Source of the DNA: Pseudomonas sp. REP124
GTDB lineage: Bacteria; Pseudomonadota; Gammaproteobacteria; Pseudomonadales; Pseudomonadaceae
DNA length: 64,000 nt
Direction: 5' to 3'
NCBI RefSeq assembly: GCF_020164475.1
Contig: NZ_JAIQWX010000005.1
Coordinates: 1-64,000, forward strand
A model generated the notes under the pieces. The model saw only the letters and a list, made by a program, of their open reading frames with translations. It was not told the DNA's origin and did no database searches. Positions 1 to 8,653 of the stretch are shown one piece after another. Position 1 is the first letter of the stretch, and each line of letters opens with the position of its first letter. The position numbers were made by a program, and so were the translations under genes.

Positions 1-10
1 CTGACACACC

Positions 11-34
11 ATCGCGAGCAGGCTCGCTCCCACA
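11..34. repeat. Single REP palindrome
   Basis: One imperfect palindromic REP unit of the TCGCGAGCAGGCTCGCTCCC type lies just downstream of the binding-protein gene that ends at 59. The same core recurs many times in this window. At a gene end it may act as an mRNA 3' stabiliser or weak terminator, which is known for the family but not shown here. Confidence 0.75.
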
Positions 35-58
35 ATGGATGGGTTTGTTCCTGGTGAT

Positions 59-883
59 TTACTTGCCGGCGTTGATGGTCACCGTCTTGATCGCCCCCAA
101 CTCCAGGTCCCACTTCTTCAGGATCGCCTGGTAGCTGCCATCGTCGATCATGCTTTGCAGGGCGACTTTCACCGCTTCGCTCAGCTCGGGCTTCTTCTTG
201 CTCACCCCAAGGCCGGTGAACTGCGAGGAGATCGGCAGGCCCACGGTCTTGTACATGTCCTTTTCCTGGGTCTTGAGATACGGCAGGGTTTCGCTGCCCT
301 GCATCGCCGCGTCGATGCGGCTCTGGCGCAGTTGCGCACGGGCGTCGGCGGAGCCTTCGGTGCCGATCACGTTGATCGCGGGCTTGCCGGCGGCTTCACA
401 GTTGGCCTTGCTCCACTCGGCGATTTCCGCCGGGAAGGTGGTACGTCGGCTGGTGCCGACTTTCTTGCCGCACAGATCGATGATCTCGTTGGTGTCCTTG
501 TTTTTCTGCAAGGTGTAGAACTGCGGGCCGCTGGTGAAGTAGTCGACGAACGTCACGCTGGCCTGGCGTTCGGCGGTGTCGGTCATGCCCGACAGAACCA
601 TGTCCACGCGGTCGGTGGTCAGGGCGTTGATCATTTGCTCGAAGCCGGTTTCCTGCCACTTGATTTTCACGCCCAGGCGTTCGGCCAGGGCATTGCCCAG
701 GTCAACGTCGACGCCGGTCAGGGTGTTGGTGGCCGGGTCCTTGAAGTCCATCGGCGGGTAGTTCGGCATGATCGCGACCACGATCTCACCCTTGGCCTTG
801 ATGCTGGCCGGAAGTTCGGCGGCGAAGCTGAAGCCGGAAGCCATAACGCCTGCGAGTACTGCTGGAATAACGAAGTTCTTCAT
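59..883 (-). CDS. Amino-acid ABC transporter periplasmic binding protein
   Basis: This is a family-3 (polar amino acid) periplasmic solute-binding protein of 274 residues that delivers its ligand to the permease and ATPase encoded just upstream. The N-terminus MKNFVIPAVLAGVMASGFSFA is a typical Sec signal peptide, which is why I start here and not 10 codons earlier. The mature part opens with a beta strand (GEIVVAIMPNYPPMDF) and has the GVDVDLGNALAERLG and DMVLSGMTDTAERQ segments usual in the HisJ/GlnH fold. It is the last gene of a minus-strand set with a 42-nt gap after the ATPase gene. The ligand cannot be read from sequence. The argininosuccinate-lyase paralogue in the same set suggests an arginine-related or N-substituted amino acid, which is inference. 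Confidence 0.9.
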   Translation of the reverse strand: MKNFVIPAVLAGVMASGFSFAAELPASIKAKGEIVVAIMPNYPPMDFKDPATNTLTGVDVDLGNALAERLGVKIKWQETGFEQMINALTTDRVDMVLSGMTDTAERQASVTFVDYFTSGPQFYTLQKNKDTNEIIDLCGKKVGTSRRTTFPAEIAEWSKANCEAAGKPAINVIGTEGSADARAQLRQSRIDAAMQGSETLPYLKTQEKDMYKTVGLPISSQFTGLGVSKKKPELSEAVKVALQSMIDDGSYQAILKKWDLELGAIKTVTINAGK

Positions 884-925
884 GGGTCGTTCTCTTATGA
901 GTGTTGTTTTCACGCCAATCGGCGT

Positions 926-1690
926 TCAGGTTCGAACGGCAGAAATGAAGCTTTGAGTGCGAGGGTTTTGCGGACTTATTAGTATTTCTTCGGGGCTTCC
1001 TGCCTCCACGATCTGCCCGCCGTCCATGAACACCATGCGATTGGAAACTTCGCGGGCGAAGCCCAGTTCATGGGTGACGACGATCATGGTCATGCCGGTC
1101 TGCGCCAGATCGCGCATCACCGACAACACCTCACCGACCAGTTCCGGGTCGAGTGCCGAAGTGGGTTCATCGAACAGCATCAGCTTGGGTCGCATGGCCA
1201 GCGCACGGGCGATGGCGACACGTTGCTGCTGACCACCCGACAGTTCGATCGGGTAGCTGTTGCGCTTGTCGGCCAGGCCGACGCGGGCGAGCAGTTCCAG
1301 GGCTTCTTCGGTCGCCTCCTTGGGCGAACGCTTGAGCACCTGGCACGGCCCTTCGATGATGTTTTGCAGCACAGTCATGTGCGGAAACAGGTTGAAGCGC
1401 TGGAACACCATGCCGGTGGACAGGCGCTGGCGGGCGATCTGGGTTTCGGTCAGTTCGTGCAGCTTGTTGCCGACCACGCGGTAGCCCACCAGTTCGCCGT
1501 CGACCCACAGGCCGCCCTTGTCGATCTTTTCCAGCTGGTTGACACAGCGCAGCAGGGTGCTCTTGCCGGAGCCCGACGGGCCGATGATGCACAGCACTTC
1601 GCCCTGATCGACTTCGATGTTCACGTCCTTGAGGGCGTGGAACTGGTCGTAATACTTGTTCAGGCTCACGGCCTTGACGATGCTTCTCAT
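926..1690 (-). CDS. Amino-acid ABC transporter ATPase
   Basis: This is the ATP-hydrolysing subunit (254 residues) of a polar amino-acid importer in the GlnQ/HisP family. Walker A is GPSGSGKST near residues 38-46, the ABC signature is LSGGQQQR, and Walker B with D-loop is [12 protein letters not shown]. The switch histidine lies in VVTHELGFA. Length and motifs are complete. It sits 10 nt downstream of the permease gene, so the two are almost certainly co-transcribed. Confidence 0.95.
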   Translation of the reverse strand: MRSIVKAVSLNKYYDQFHALKDVNIEVDQGEVLCIIGPSGSGKSTLLRCVNQLEKIDKGGLWVDGELVGYRVVGNKLHELTETQIARQRLSTGMVFQRFNLFPHMTVLQNIIEGPCQVLKRSPKEATEEALELLARVGLADKRNSYPIELSGGQQQRVAIARALAMRPKLMLFDEPTSALDPELVGEVLSVMRDLAQTGMTMIVVTHELGFAREVSNRMVFMDGGQIVEAGSPEEILISPQNPRTQSFISAVRT

Positions 1691-1700
1691 GTCGGATTCC

Positions 1701-2579
1701 TCAAGAACGCTTGCCGGCGCCGCGAGCGAAACGTCGCTCCAGACGGCTTTGACCGAAGGACAGCACGGTGACGGTGGCCAGGTACCAGATACCGGCGACG
1801 ATCAGCAGCTCCATCACGCGGGCGTTGGCGTAGTAGATGTTCTGAGCGTTGTAGAGCAGTTCCGAGTACTGGATGACGCTGGCCAGCGAGGTCATTTTCA
1901 CCATGCCGATGAACTCGTTACCCACCGGCGGAATGATGATCCGCATGGCCTGGGGCAGGATGATCCGACGCAGTGCCTGCAGGCGCGGCATGCCGATCGA
2001 CTTGGCCGCTTCGTACTGTCCGGTGTCCACCGAGAGCAGGCCGGCGCGCACTACCTCAGCGGTGTAGGCGCCCTGGTTGATGCTCAGACCCAGCAGGGCG
2101 GCCACGAACGGCGTCATGAGGCTGACGGTGTCGAGCTCGAACACGCCCGGAATGCCGATGGTGGGGAAGATCAGCGCCAGGTTGAACCACAGCAGCAGTT
2201 GCAGGATCAGCGGCGTGCCGCGGAACAGCCAGGTGTAGGTCAGCGCGACATAGCGCAGGATCGGGTTGGCCGACATGCGCATGATTGCGGTGATCACCCC
2301 GAACACGATGCCCAGGGCCATCGCCAGCACGGCCATGACGATGGTGTTGAGCAATCCCCACATGATCGCCTGGGAGGTAAGAAACTGTCCGATGTACGAC
2401 CATTCGATCTTGCCTTCGGCGAAGGCGCGCACCAGGCCCAGCAGTGCGATGACGATCAGGGCGGCAAAGAACATCCGCCCGTAGTAGCGCCGGGGCACGT
2501 GTTGATACTGGGTGATGTCGAACTGGTTTTCCGCCAGTTTGCGCTCGGCCTGGAGTCGTTGTGCCTGTGTCTGGCTCAT
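1701..2579 (-). CDS. Amino-acid ABC transporter permease
   Basis: This is an inner-membrane permease of the HisMQ/GlnP type (292 residues). A charged cytoplasmic N-terminus of about 40 residues precedes the first membrane helix ([15 protein letters not shown]), followed by four or five more. The EAA loop ([22 protein letters not shown]) that contacts the ATPase is intact. Only one permease gene is present, so the channel is probably a homodimer. The REPIN at 2647-2738 separates it from the upstream lyase gene, so the two may be transcribed together but differently stabilised. Confidence 0.92.
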   Translation of the reverse strand: MSQTQAQRLQAERKLAENQFDITQYQHVPRRYYGRMFFAALIVIALLGLVRAFAEGKIEWSYIGQFLTSQAIMWGLLNTIVMAVLAMALGIVFGVITAIMRMSANPILRYVALTYTWLFRGTPLILQLLLWFNLALIFPTIGIPGVFELDTVSLMTPFVAALLGLSINQGAYTAEVVRAGLLSVDTGQYEAAKSIGMPRLQALRRIILPQAMRIIIPPVGNEFIGMVKMTSLASVIQYSELLYNAQNIYYANARVMELLIVAGIWYLATVTVLSFGQSRLERRFARGAGKRS

Positions 2580-2646
2580 GTTGTTTCTCCGTACACCGCC
2601 CGTTCAAACCGGCGGCATATATGGTTGTTCAGGTGAAACACTGTCC

Positions 2647-2738
2647 CTGTGGGAGCGGGCTTGCTCGCGAATGCGGTATGTCATTCAACGAGGATGTCGA
2701 CTGACAGTGCCTCTTCGCGAGCAAGCCCGCTCCCACAG
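2647..2738. repeat. REPIN (two inverted REP units)
   Basis: Two REP palindromes in inverted orientation (CTGTGGGAGCGGGCTTGCTC and its complement) flank a short spacer between the lyase and permease genes. This is the standard REPIN layout of P. fluorescens-group genomes. Confidence 0.85.
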
Positions 2739-2754
2739 GGGTTTTGTGTCTGCT

Positions 2755-4182
2755 TCAGAGGCGGAACCCCTGATAGTCCTCGGTCCAGCGCTGCTGCGCG
2801 GCGAGGGCGGTTTTCAGGCGACCGATCTGCTCGCGCACCTGTTGCGGCGCGGTGCCGCCCCAGCCATTGCGGGCGGCGATGGCGGCTTCCAGGGTCAGGC
2901 TTTCGCGAACTTCCGGCGTCAGGCGCGGGTCGATTTCCGCCAGCAGCGCCGGCGAGGCTTCCCACAGCTCGATATCGTGTTTCTCGCAGGCCTTGACCAG
3001 CGCGCCGGTGATCTCGTGGGCTTCCTTGAACGGCACGCCACGCACCGCCAGCCAGTCGGCGACTTCGGTGGCGAGGGTGAAACCAAGCGGTGCCTGACGA
3101 CGCAATTCCTCGACGTTGACCGTCATGGTCGCCACCATCCCGGCCATCGCCGGCAGCACCAGCAGCAGGGTGTCGACGCTGTCGAGCACGTGATGCTTGT
3201 CTTCGCTCAAGTCGCGGTTGTACGACAGCGGCAGGGATTTGAGCGTGGACAGCAGACCGGTCAGGTTGCCGATCAGGCGACCGGCCTTGCCTCGCGCCAG
3301 TTCGGCGATATCCGGGTTCTTCTTCTGCGGCATGATCGAACTGCCGGTGGCGTAGGCATCGTCCAGAGCGATCCAGCGGAACTGGCGCGACGACCACAAA
3401 CAGAACTCTTCGGCCAGACGGGAAATGTTGACCCCCAACATGCTGGCGATGAACAGGAATTCAGCGACGTGATCGCGACTGGCGACGGCGTCGATGGAGT
3501 TTTCGCACACCCCGCTGTAACCCATTTCCCTGGCCGATTGCTGCGGCAGGCGGGCGATAGCGGAGCCGGCCATGGCTGCGGCACCCAGTGGCGACAACGA
3601 GGTGCGTGCGTCCCAGTCGACCAGGCGCTGCACGTCACGCAACATCGATTGGGCGTGGGCCAGCAGGTGATGAGCGAAGACGATTGGCTGCGCCTGCTGC
3701 AGGTGGGTGAAGCCGGGGCAGATGCTCTCGACGTGTTGTTCGGCCTGATTCACCAGCGCCTGTTGCAGCGCCAGCACTTCCACGGTCAGGGTGCGGACGT
3801 GATCACGCAGGAACAGGCGCAGGTCGTTGGCGGTCTGGTCGTTGCGCGAGCGGCCGGCGCGCAGCTTGCCGCCCAGGGCGCCAAGGCGCTCGGTCAGCAG
3901 GCGTTCGATGAACGTGTGGACGTCTTCGTCGTCCAGGGTCGGCGCGATGCTGCCAGCGCGGAAATCGCTGCCGATCTGCTCCAGGGCGTCGAGCATGGTC
4001 CGGGTTTCCTGCTCGCTCAGAAGTCCTGCGCGCTGCAATTCCCGGGCATGGGCCTTGGAGCCGGCAAGGTCGTACGGCGTCAGGCGGAAGTAGCGCTCGG
4101 GGCAACGGGAGAGGGCGGCCAGGGCTTCGGACGGACCGCTTTTGAAGCGAGCACCCCAGAGACGGTCGGTGGTTTGAGACAT
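2755..4182 (-). CDS. Argininosuccinate lyase family protein (paralogue)
   Basis: This 475-residue member of the fumarase/aspartase superfamily is closest in appearance to argininosuccinate lyase, which cleaves argininosuccinate to arginine and fumarate. The N-terminus WGARFKSGPSEAL, the GRSRNDQTANDLRLF segment, the catalytic GFTHLQQAQP and the mobile signature loop GSSIMPQKKNPD are all present, so it should be active. I chose the ATG at 4182 because the MSQTTDRLWG N-terminus matches ArgH and the extra codons upstream do not. It is the first gene of a set with an amino-acid importer and lies opposite a LysR regulator, whereas biosynthetic argH normally stands elsewhere in Pseudomonas. I infer a catabolic or salvage role on an imported argininosuccinate-like compound; the true substrate is unknown. 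Confidence 0.85.
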   Translation of the reverse strand: MSQTTDRLWGARFKSGPSEALAALSRCPERYFRLTPYDLAGSKAHARELQRAGLLSEQETRTMLDALEQIGSDFRAGSIAPTLDDEDVHTFIERLLTERLGALGGKLRAGRSRNDQTANDLRLFLRDHVRTLTVEVLALQQALVNQAEQHVESICPGFTHLQQAQPIVFAHHLLAHAQSMLRDVQRLVDWDARTSLSPLGAAAMAGSAIARLPQQSAREMGYSGVCENSIDAVASRDHVAEFLFIASMLGVNISRLAEEFCLWSSRQFRWIALDDAYATGSSIMPQKKNPDIAELARGKAGRLIGNLTGLLSTLKSLPLSYNRDLSEDKHHVLDSVDTLLLVLPAMAGMVATMTVNVEELRRQAPLGFTLATEVADWLAVRGVPFKEAHEITGALVKACEKHDIELWEASPALLAEIDPRLTPEVRESLTLEAAIAARNGWGGTAPQQVREQIGRLKTALAAQQRWTEDYQGFRL

Positions 4183-4349
4183 TGTTGTTTTCCTCGTCGA
4201 TAACGCGAACTGAAAGCGTGTGCCAGACCTGAAATCCGCGGCGAAAAACATTCGCTCAAGATCAGATCAATTCAAATTCAAGGGCAGGGGAACAGCGCAG
4301 TTGCAAAGGGGCGAGAGCTGATCGAGATGTCAGCTTTTAATGCTTGCAG

Positions 4350-4369
4350 ATCAGTGGTTTGGCACTGAT
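4350..4369. promoter_or_regulatory. Inverted repeat, candidate LysR operator
   Basis: The perfect dyad ATCAGTG-N6-CACTGAT lies between the divergent lyase and LysR genes. An interrupted ATC/GAT dyad is a usual shape for LysR-type sites. It lies 121 nt before the regulator start and 168 nt before the lyase start. Binding is inferred. Confidence 0.5.
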
Positions 4370-4381
4370 GTGCGGGATTTT

Positions 4382-4395
4382 TTGGCAGTTGCCAA
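4382..4395. promoter_or_regulatory. Palindrome TTGGCA-GT-TGCCAA
   Basis: This 14-bp near-perfect palindrome (6-bp arms, 2-bp centre) lies 13 bp beyond the ATCAGTG dyad in the same divergent intergenic region. It could be a second operator or half of a composite LysR site. No factor can be assigned. Confidence 0.4.
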
Positions 4396-4489
4396 GCCTG
4401 GTTTTCTGTGTTCATTATTATTTAGGCCAGCTATGTTTTTGTTGTTGGGCACAGATTGTTGAATTGGGCGCCAGAGGTAAATAAGCATT

Positions 4490-5455
4490 ATGGAAACCCC
4501 ACTTTCCAATTCCGGAAACCCGCCGCTGAAAGCCACGCAACGGGCGCCGCTGGCCCTCAGTGGGCTGGATTTCAAACTGCTCAAGGTGTTCAAGGCGGTG
4601 GTCGAGGCTGGCGGTTTCAGCGCGGCGCAGAACGAATTGAACGTGGGTCTGGCAGCCATCAGCAAACAGATCTCGGACCTGGAAATCCGCATTGGCATGC
4701 GCCTGTGCACCCGCGGTCGTGAGGGCTTTCACCTGACTGAAGAGGGGCGCATTGTCTATCAGGCGTCCAATGACTTATTTGCTTCCGTTGACAACTTTCG
4801 TGATCGACTTAGTTCAGCACAAAACGAACTTGTCGGTGATCTTGGTGTGGGGGTTATTGATAATACGATTTCCGATGCGTCATCGCCGTTAGTTGCTGCG
4901 CTTAGAGTGCTGAGCGAACAATATCCGAAAATAAGATTTCAACTTCAGGCCTCTCAGCTCGATGAAGTGGAACGGGGCGTGGTAGAGGGTCGGCTGGTGG
5001 CCGGGATCGTGCCGGTTTATCAGCAGCGGGAGGAGTTCGACTACTACCCGTTATACGAGGAACGCTCGGAGGTTTATTGCGCTGTCGGCCACCCGTTGTT
5101 CACTATTCCGGCCGATCAGATGAGCAGCGACATGCTCAAGGATTACGAGTGTGTTAATCACCGCTATGCGATTCATCGAGACAAACTCAACTTCGCTCAC
5201 TACGACAGTTCCTCTGCCTCGGCGACTCAGGTCGAGGCCGTGGCACTGTTGATCAGGACCGGTCGCTTCGTCGGCTTTCTGCCGCAACATTACGCGGCGC
5301 AGTGGGTGGCGCAGGGACAGTTCCGGGCACTGTGTCCGGAACTGATCCACATCGCGACACCGTTCAATCTGATCCTGCGTCACAACGTTGTGCGCAGTCC
5401 GCTGGTCAAGGCATTCGCCCAGGCGCTGGGCGTGGATCTGAAGTCCACGACCTGA
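4490..5455 (+). CDS. LysR-family transcriptional regulator
   Basis: This 321-residue LysR regulator has a somewhat long N-terminal tail of about 25 residues. The winged HTH then follows (LKVFKAVVEAGGFSAAQNEL, AAISKQISDLEIRIG, LCTRGREGFHLTEEG) and a periplasmic-binding-protein-like effector domain from about residue 115 (VGDLGVGVIDNT). It is divergent from the lyase and transporter set, the classic arrangement for a local activator that responds to a pathway compound. A GAGG ribosome site precedes the ATG. The gene runs to within 5 nt of the convergent ugd gene with no obvious terminator between them. Confidence 0.93.
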   Translation: METPLSNSGNPPLKATQRAPLALSGLDFKLLKVFKAVVEAGGFSAAQNELNVGLAAISKQISDLEIRIGMRLCTRGREGFHLTEEGRIVYQASNDLFASVDNFRDRLSSAQNELVGDLGVGVIDNTISDASSPLVAALRVLSEQYPKIRFQLQASQLDEVERGVVEGRLVAGIVPVYQQREEFDYYPLYEERSEVYCAVGHPLFTIPADQMSSDMLKDYECVNHRYAIHRDKLNFAHYDSSSASATQVEAVALLIRTGRFVGFLPQHYAAQWVAQGQFRALCPELIHIATPFNLILRHNVVRSPLVKAFAQALGVDLKSTT

Positions 5456-5460
5456 GGACG

Positions 5461-6837
5461 TCAGGCGACGCCCTGCGCCGGCCACTGCTGATGCGGGATC
5501 GGCAAATTGCGCGACTCACCGCGACCCATCGGGAAGTACATGAAGCCGTTGCGTGACAGGCGCTCGGCGTCATACAGGTTGCGTCCGTCGAAGATCACCG
5601 GGGCCTTGAGGCGCTGGCGGATCAGGTCGAAATCCGGGGCCTTGAACTGCTGCCATTCGGTGCAGATGATCAGCGCATCGGCGCCGTGCAACACCGATTC
5701 CGGGGTGCCCATGAGCATCAGTTTCGCCTCGTCCGGATACAGGTTCTGGGTTTCCTGCATCGCTTCGGGGTCGAACGCACGTACGCTGGCGCCGGCGGCC
5801 CACAGGGCTTCGAGCAGCGCGCGGCTCGGTGCATCGCGCATGTCGTCGGTGTTGGGCTTGAACGCCAGGCCCCACAAGGCGAAGGTCTTGCCGCGCAGGT
5901 CGCCCTTGTAGAAGGCTTTGACGCGTTCGAACAGCTTGTGTTTCTGCCGCTGGTTGATCGCTTCCACCGCTTGCAGCAGGTCGCTGGAGCAGTGGGCTTC
6001 CTCGGCGCTGTGGATCAGGGCGCGCATGTCCTTGGGAAAGCACGAGCCGCCGTAGCCGCAACCGGGATAGATGAAGTGGTAGCCGATACGCGAATCGGCG
6101 CCGATGCCCAGACGCACCGATTCGATGTCGGCGCCCAGGTGTTCGGCCAGTTCGGCGATTTGGTTGATGAAGCTGATCTTGGTCGCCAGCATGCAGTTGG
6201 CGGCGTATTTGGTCAGCTCGGCGCTGCGCAGGTCCATGAACATCACGCGGTCATGGTTGCGGTTGAACGGCGCGTACAGGTCGCGCATCACGTCGCGTAC
6301 CTCATCGCGTTCGCAGCCGATGATGATCCGGTCCGGACGCCGGCAATCGGCCACGGCCGAGCCTTCCTTGAGAAATTCGGGGTTGGAGACGATATCGAAC
6401 TGCAGCAGGCGGCCGACCTTGATCAGGCATTTGTCGATGTGCTCGCGCAGTGCATCGCCAGTGCCCACCGGCACCGTGGACTTCTCCACCAGGATTACCG
6501 GTTGCTCACGGTGACGCGCCACCGCTTCGCCGACCGACATCACGTGACGCAAGTCCGCCGAGCCATCCTCGCGGGACGGCGTGCCGACGGCGATGAACAG
6601 GACCTTGCCATGTTGTACGGCAAACTTTTCGTCGGTGGTGAACTGCAGGCGTTTGGCGTCCAGGCTTTCACGCACAAGACTGGCCAGCCCTGGTTCGAAG
6701 ATGCTCACGTGACCCTGTTGCAACAACTCGACCTTTTTCCGGTCAATGTCCATGCACACCACGTCATGGCCGACCTCAGCCAGGACGGCTGCCTGCACCA
6801 GACCGACGTAGCCGCTACCGAATACACTGATTTTCAT
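5461..6837 (-). CDS. ugd: UDP-glucose 6-dehydrogenase
   Basis: It oxidises UDP-glucose to UDP-glucuronate with two NAD+, a precursor for exopolysaccharide and lipid A modification. The 458-residue protein starts at MKISVFGSGYVGLVQA, a Rossmann GxGxxG; the longer reading frame adds a non-conserved tail. Diagnostic segments are FIAVGTPSREDGSADL, EKSTVPVGTG, SNPEFLKEGSA, the catalytic cysteine in GGSCFPKDM, and the C-terminal ALWGLAFKPNTDDMRDAPS. It stands alone on the minus strand, divergent from the recombinase gene. Confidence 0.96.
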   Translation of the reverse strand: MKISVFGSGYVGLVQAAVLAEVGHDVVCMDIDRKKVELLQQGHVSIFEPGLASLVRESLDAKRLQFTTDEKFAVQHGKVLFIAVGTPSREDGSADLRHVMSVGEAVARHREQPVILVEKSTVPVGTGDALREHIDKCLIKVGRLLQFDIVSNPEFLKEGSAVADCRRPDRIIIGCERDEVRDVMRDLYAPFNRNHDRVMFMDLRSAELTKYAANCMLATKISFINQIAELAEHLGADIESVRLGIGADSRIGYHFIYPGCGYGGSCFPKDMRALIHSAEEAHCSSDLLQAVEAINQRQKHKLFERVKAFYKGDLRGKTFALWGLAFKPNTDDMRDAPSRALLEALWAAGASVRAFDPEAMQETQNLYPDEAKLMLMGTPESVLHGADALIICTEWQQFKAPDFDLIRQRLKAPVIFDGRNLYDAERLSRNGFMYFPMGRGESRNLPIPHQQWPAQGVA

Positions 6838-7012
6838 GGGCAATTCCTGTCCTGGTCCTCTCAGGATCAGAATTAGCAGCCCCATGTTTCAGTTCATCTA
6901 TCGGTTGAATGGGTCTTGGTCGGATCGACAATTGACTTTCCAGACCATGACCGGCAGCGTAACGACCTTATTTTTTGCGTTTTTTGTATTTTTTCATTCA
7001 AGGCTGTTTCGT

Positions 7013-7951
7013 TTGACTGACTTACCCGCTGTTGATGCAACCCTCCCCAAACCCAATCCGCTGACGATGTATCTGGCGCGACTGGCGCCTTCCAGCCAAT
7101 TGACCATGCGCTACGTGCTGCAGGACGCTGCCGACCGCCTGGGTTTCGAAGACGTGAACATCGAGGAAATTCCCTGGCACGGCTTGCAGCCTGAGGATGT
7201 GATTGCGCTGGTGGCGACGTTGCGTGCCGATGGTTACGCGCCCAACACGTCTTCGCTGTACGTCAACGCGGTGCGCGGGGTGATGAACGAGGCGTGGCGC
7301 ATGAGCCTGATCAGCCAGGAGCATCTTCTGAAGATGCGTTCGGTGAAGGGGATTGCCGGTACGCGCCTGTCCCAGGGGCGAAATCTGCGGCGTTCGTTGA
7401 TTCGCGAATTGATGGATGTCTGTGCGGCCGACCCCCGGCCTCAGGGCCTGCGGGATGCGGCGGTGATCGCGATTCTGTATGGCTCGGGGATGCGCAAGTC
7501 CGAATCGGTGAACCTGGAGCTGAGCCAGGTCGATTTCGCCGAGCGCAGCCTGCGGGTCACGGCCAAGGGCAACAAGCAATTGATCAAGTACGCGCCGGCC
7601 TGGGCGTTCGCCAAGCTCGATGCCTGGCTGGAGTTTCGCCGCTCACAGCTCAAGGAAGGGGAGGAGGACGATGCCTTTCTCTTCAACCGCATTCGCCGCG
7701 GCAGTCACATCACCCGCGAGCGCATCACCAAACACGCGATCTATTACATCGCCCGCCAGCGTGGGACGCAGGTCGGGGTCAAGATCATGCCCCATGATTT
7801 CCGCCGCTCGTTCATTACCCGGGTGATCGAGGAACATGATCTGTCGATTGCGCAGAAGCTGGCGCATCACAGCAATATTCAGACGACAGCCAATTATGAT
7901 GTGCGCGATGACAATGAGCGGCGTCGGGCGGTGGATCGGTTTGATCTCTGA
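7013..7951 (+). CDS. Tyrosine recombinase / integrase
   Basis: This is a tyrosine-type site-specific recombinase of 312 residues. The catalytic set is complete: Arg161 (GSGMRKSES), Lys185 (TAKGNKQ), His261 and Arg264 (MPHDFRRSF), His285/286 (LAHHSN) and the nucleophile Tyr295 (TANYD). An N-terminal SAM-like core-binding domain precedes it. The frame is open further upstream through an AT-rich tract that encodes an implausible Phe-rich stretch, so I prefer the TTG at 7013, preceded by AAGG; the ATG at 7067 would cut into the core-binding domain. There is no excisionase, attachment site or phage gene nearby, so it may be a domesticated recombinase rather than a mobile element. Confidence 0.8.
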   Translation: MTDLPAVDATLPKPNPLTMYLARLAPSSQLTMRYVLQDAADRLGFEDVNIEEIPWHGLQPEDVIALVATLRADGYAPNTSSLYVNAVRGVMNEAWRMSLISQEHLLKMRSVKGIAGTRLSQGRNLRRSLIRELMDVCAADPRPQGLRDAAVIAILYGSGMRKSESVNLELSQVDFAERSLRVTAKGNKQLIKYAPAWAFAKLDAWLEFRRSQLKEGEEDDAFLFNRIRRGSHITRERITKHAIYYIARQRGTQVGVKIMPHDFRRSFITRVIEEHDLSIAQKLAHHSNIQTTANYDVRDDNERRRAVDRFDL

Positions 7952-8024
7952 TTTTGACCTTGCAGATCTATCCATTCCACACCTGTAGGAGCCGAGTTGT
8001 TCGCGATGCTTTTGGGTTGTGCAC

Positions 8025-8295
8025 ATATCCATTGCTGCCGGCGCGGCTGCTTTCGGTTCCGCCCTGACGGTCGGGTCACTTTTGGCAAACGCCCCAAAAG
8101 TAACCAAAAGGTCTCGCCCCAACGTTCGGTCCCTCGCCAAGGCTCGGGATCCCTTCGCTCCGGCATTCATCCGGGGGCATCGCCTCCGGTTTGCTTCGCT
8201 GCACCTCCTCTCGATGTGTGCGGCTTCGCCGCACGGCGCTGCGCGCCTTACCCCCGGATGAACGCCTCCACTCAGCCTGCCGAAGGGCGGGTGGA
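8025..8295. repeat. Dispersed Pseudomonas repeat, non-coding
   Basis: The stretch from about GCTGCTTTCGGTTCCGCCC to GAAGGGCGGGTGGATC looks like a family of roughly 250-300 bp dispersed sequences that I recall from many Pseudomonas genomes, often mis-annotated as short hypothetical proteins on either strand. It is rich in short inverted segments (TTTTGGCAAACGCCCCAAAAG, GTGCGGCTTCGCCGCAC). No start with a ribosome site or protein-like composition supports a gene. The ends are approximate. Confidence 0.5.
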
Positions 8296-8359
8296 TCAAA
8301 ATCAAAAGCTAGAGCTCTCGAGGCGAGCTGACACTCGACCTGTTTGTTGGCACCGCGCG

Positions 8360-8611
8360 CATTCCGTAGGGGCGGGGCTTACCCGCGAAGGCGGTATGAC
8401 ATTCGCCCCCAATTTTGCGGATGCACCAAGAACCTCTGTGGGAGCGGGCTTGCTCGCGAAGGCGGCCTAGTAGCCGACCTGATCTCTCGGATGTACCTGG
8501 ACCCATTGTGGGAGCGAGCCTGCTCGCGATGAATGCTCAGACACCGCGGGGTATCAGCCAGTCAGCGTTATCGTTAACGAACATCGCGAGTGAACTCGCT
8601 CCTACAGTGGT
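8360..8611. repeat. Cluster of four REP units
   Basis: Four REP-like palindromes follow one another: near 8367 (GTAGGGGCGGGGCTTACCCG), 8437, 8505 and 8583. They are of mixed subtypes and mixed orientation, between the recombinase and nhaB. With the dispersed repeat at 8025-8295 they account for the whole 700-bp gap; I see no gene there. Confidence 0.75.
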
Positions 8612-8653
8612 TCGCAGGCGCTCACAGAGTTTGTGTTTGACCACAAAACCGGT

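Noticed and set aside
7643..8305. 220-codon minus-strand frame across the recombinase 3' end and the dispersed repeat
   Set aside because: It runs through a multi-copy-type repeat and the antisense of the catalytic domain; such frames are often annotated as hypothetical proteins without support.
8360..8611. Series of evenly similar short repeats that could suggest a CRISPR array
   Set aside because: Units are REP palindromes in mixed orientation with irregular spacing and no cas genes.
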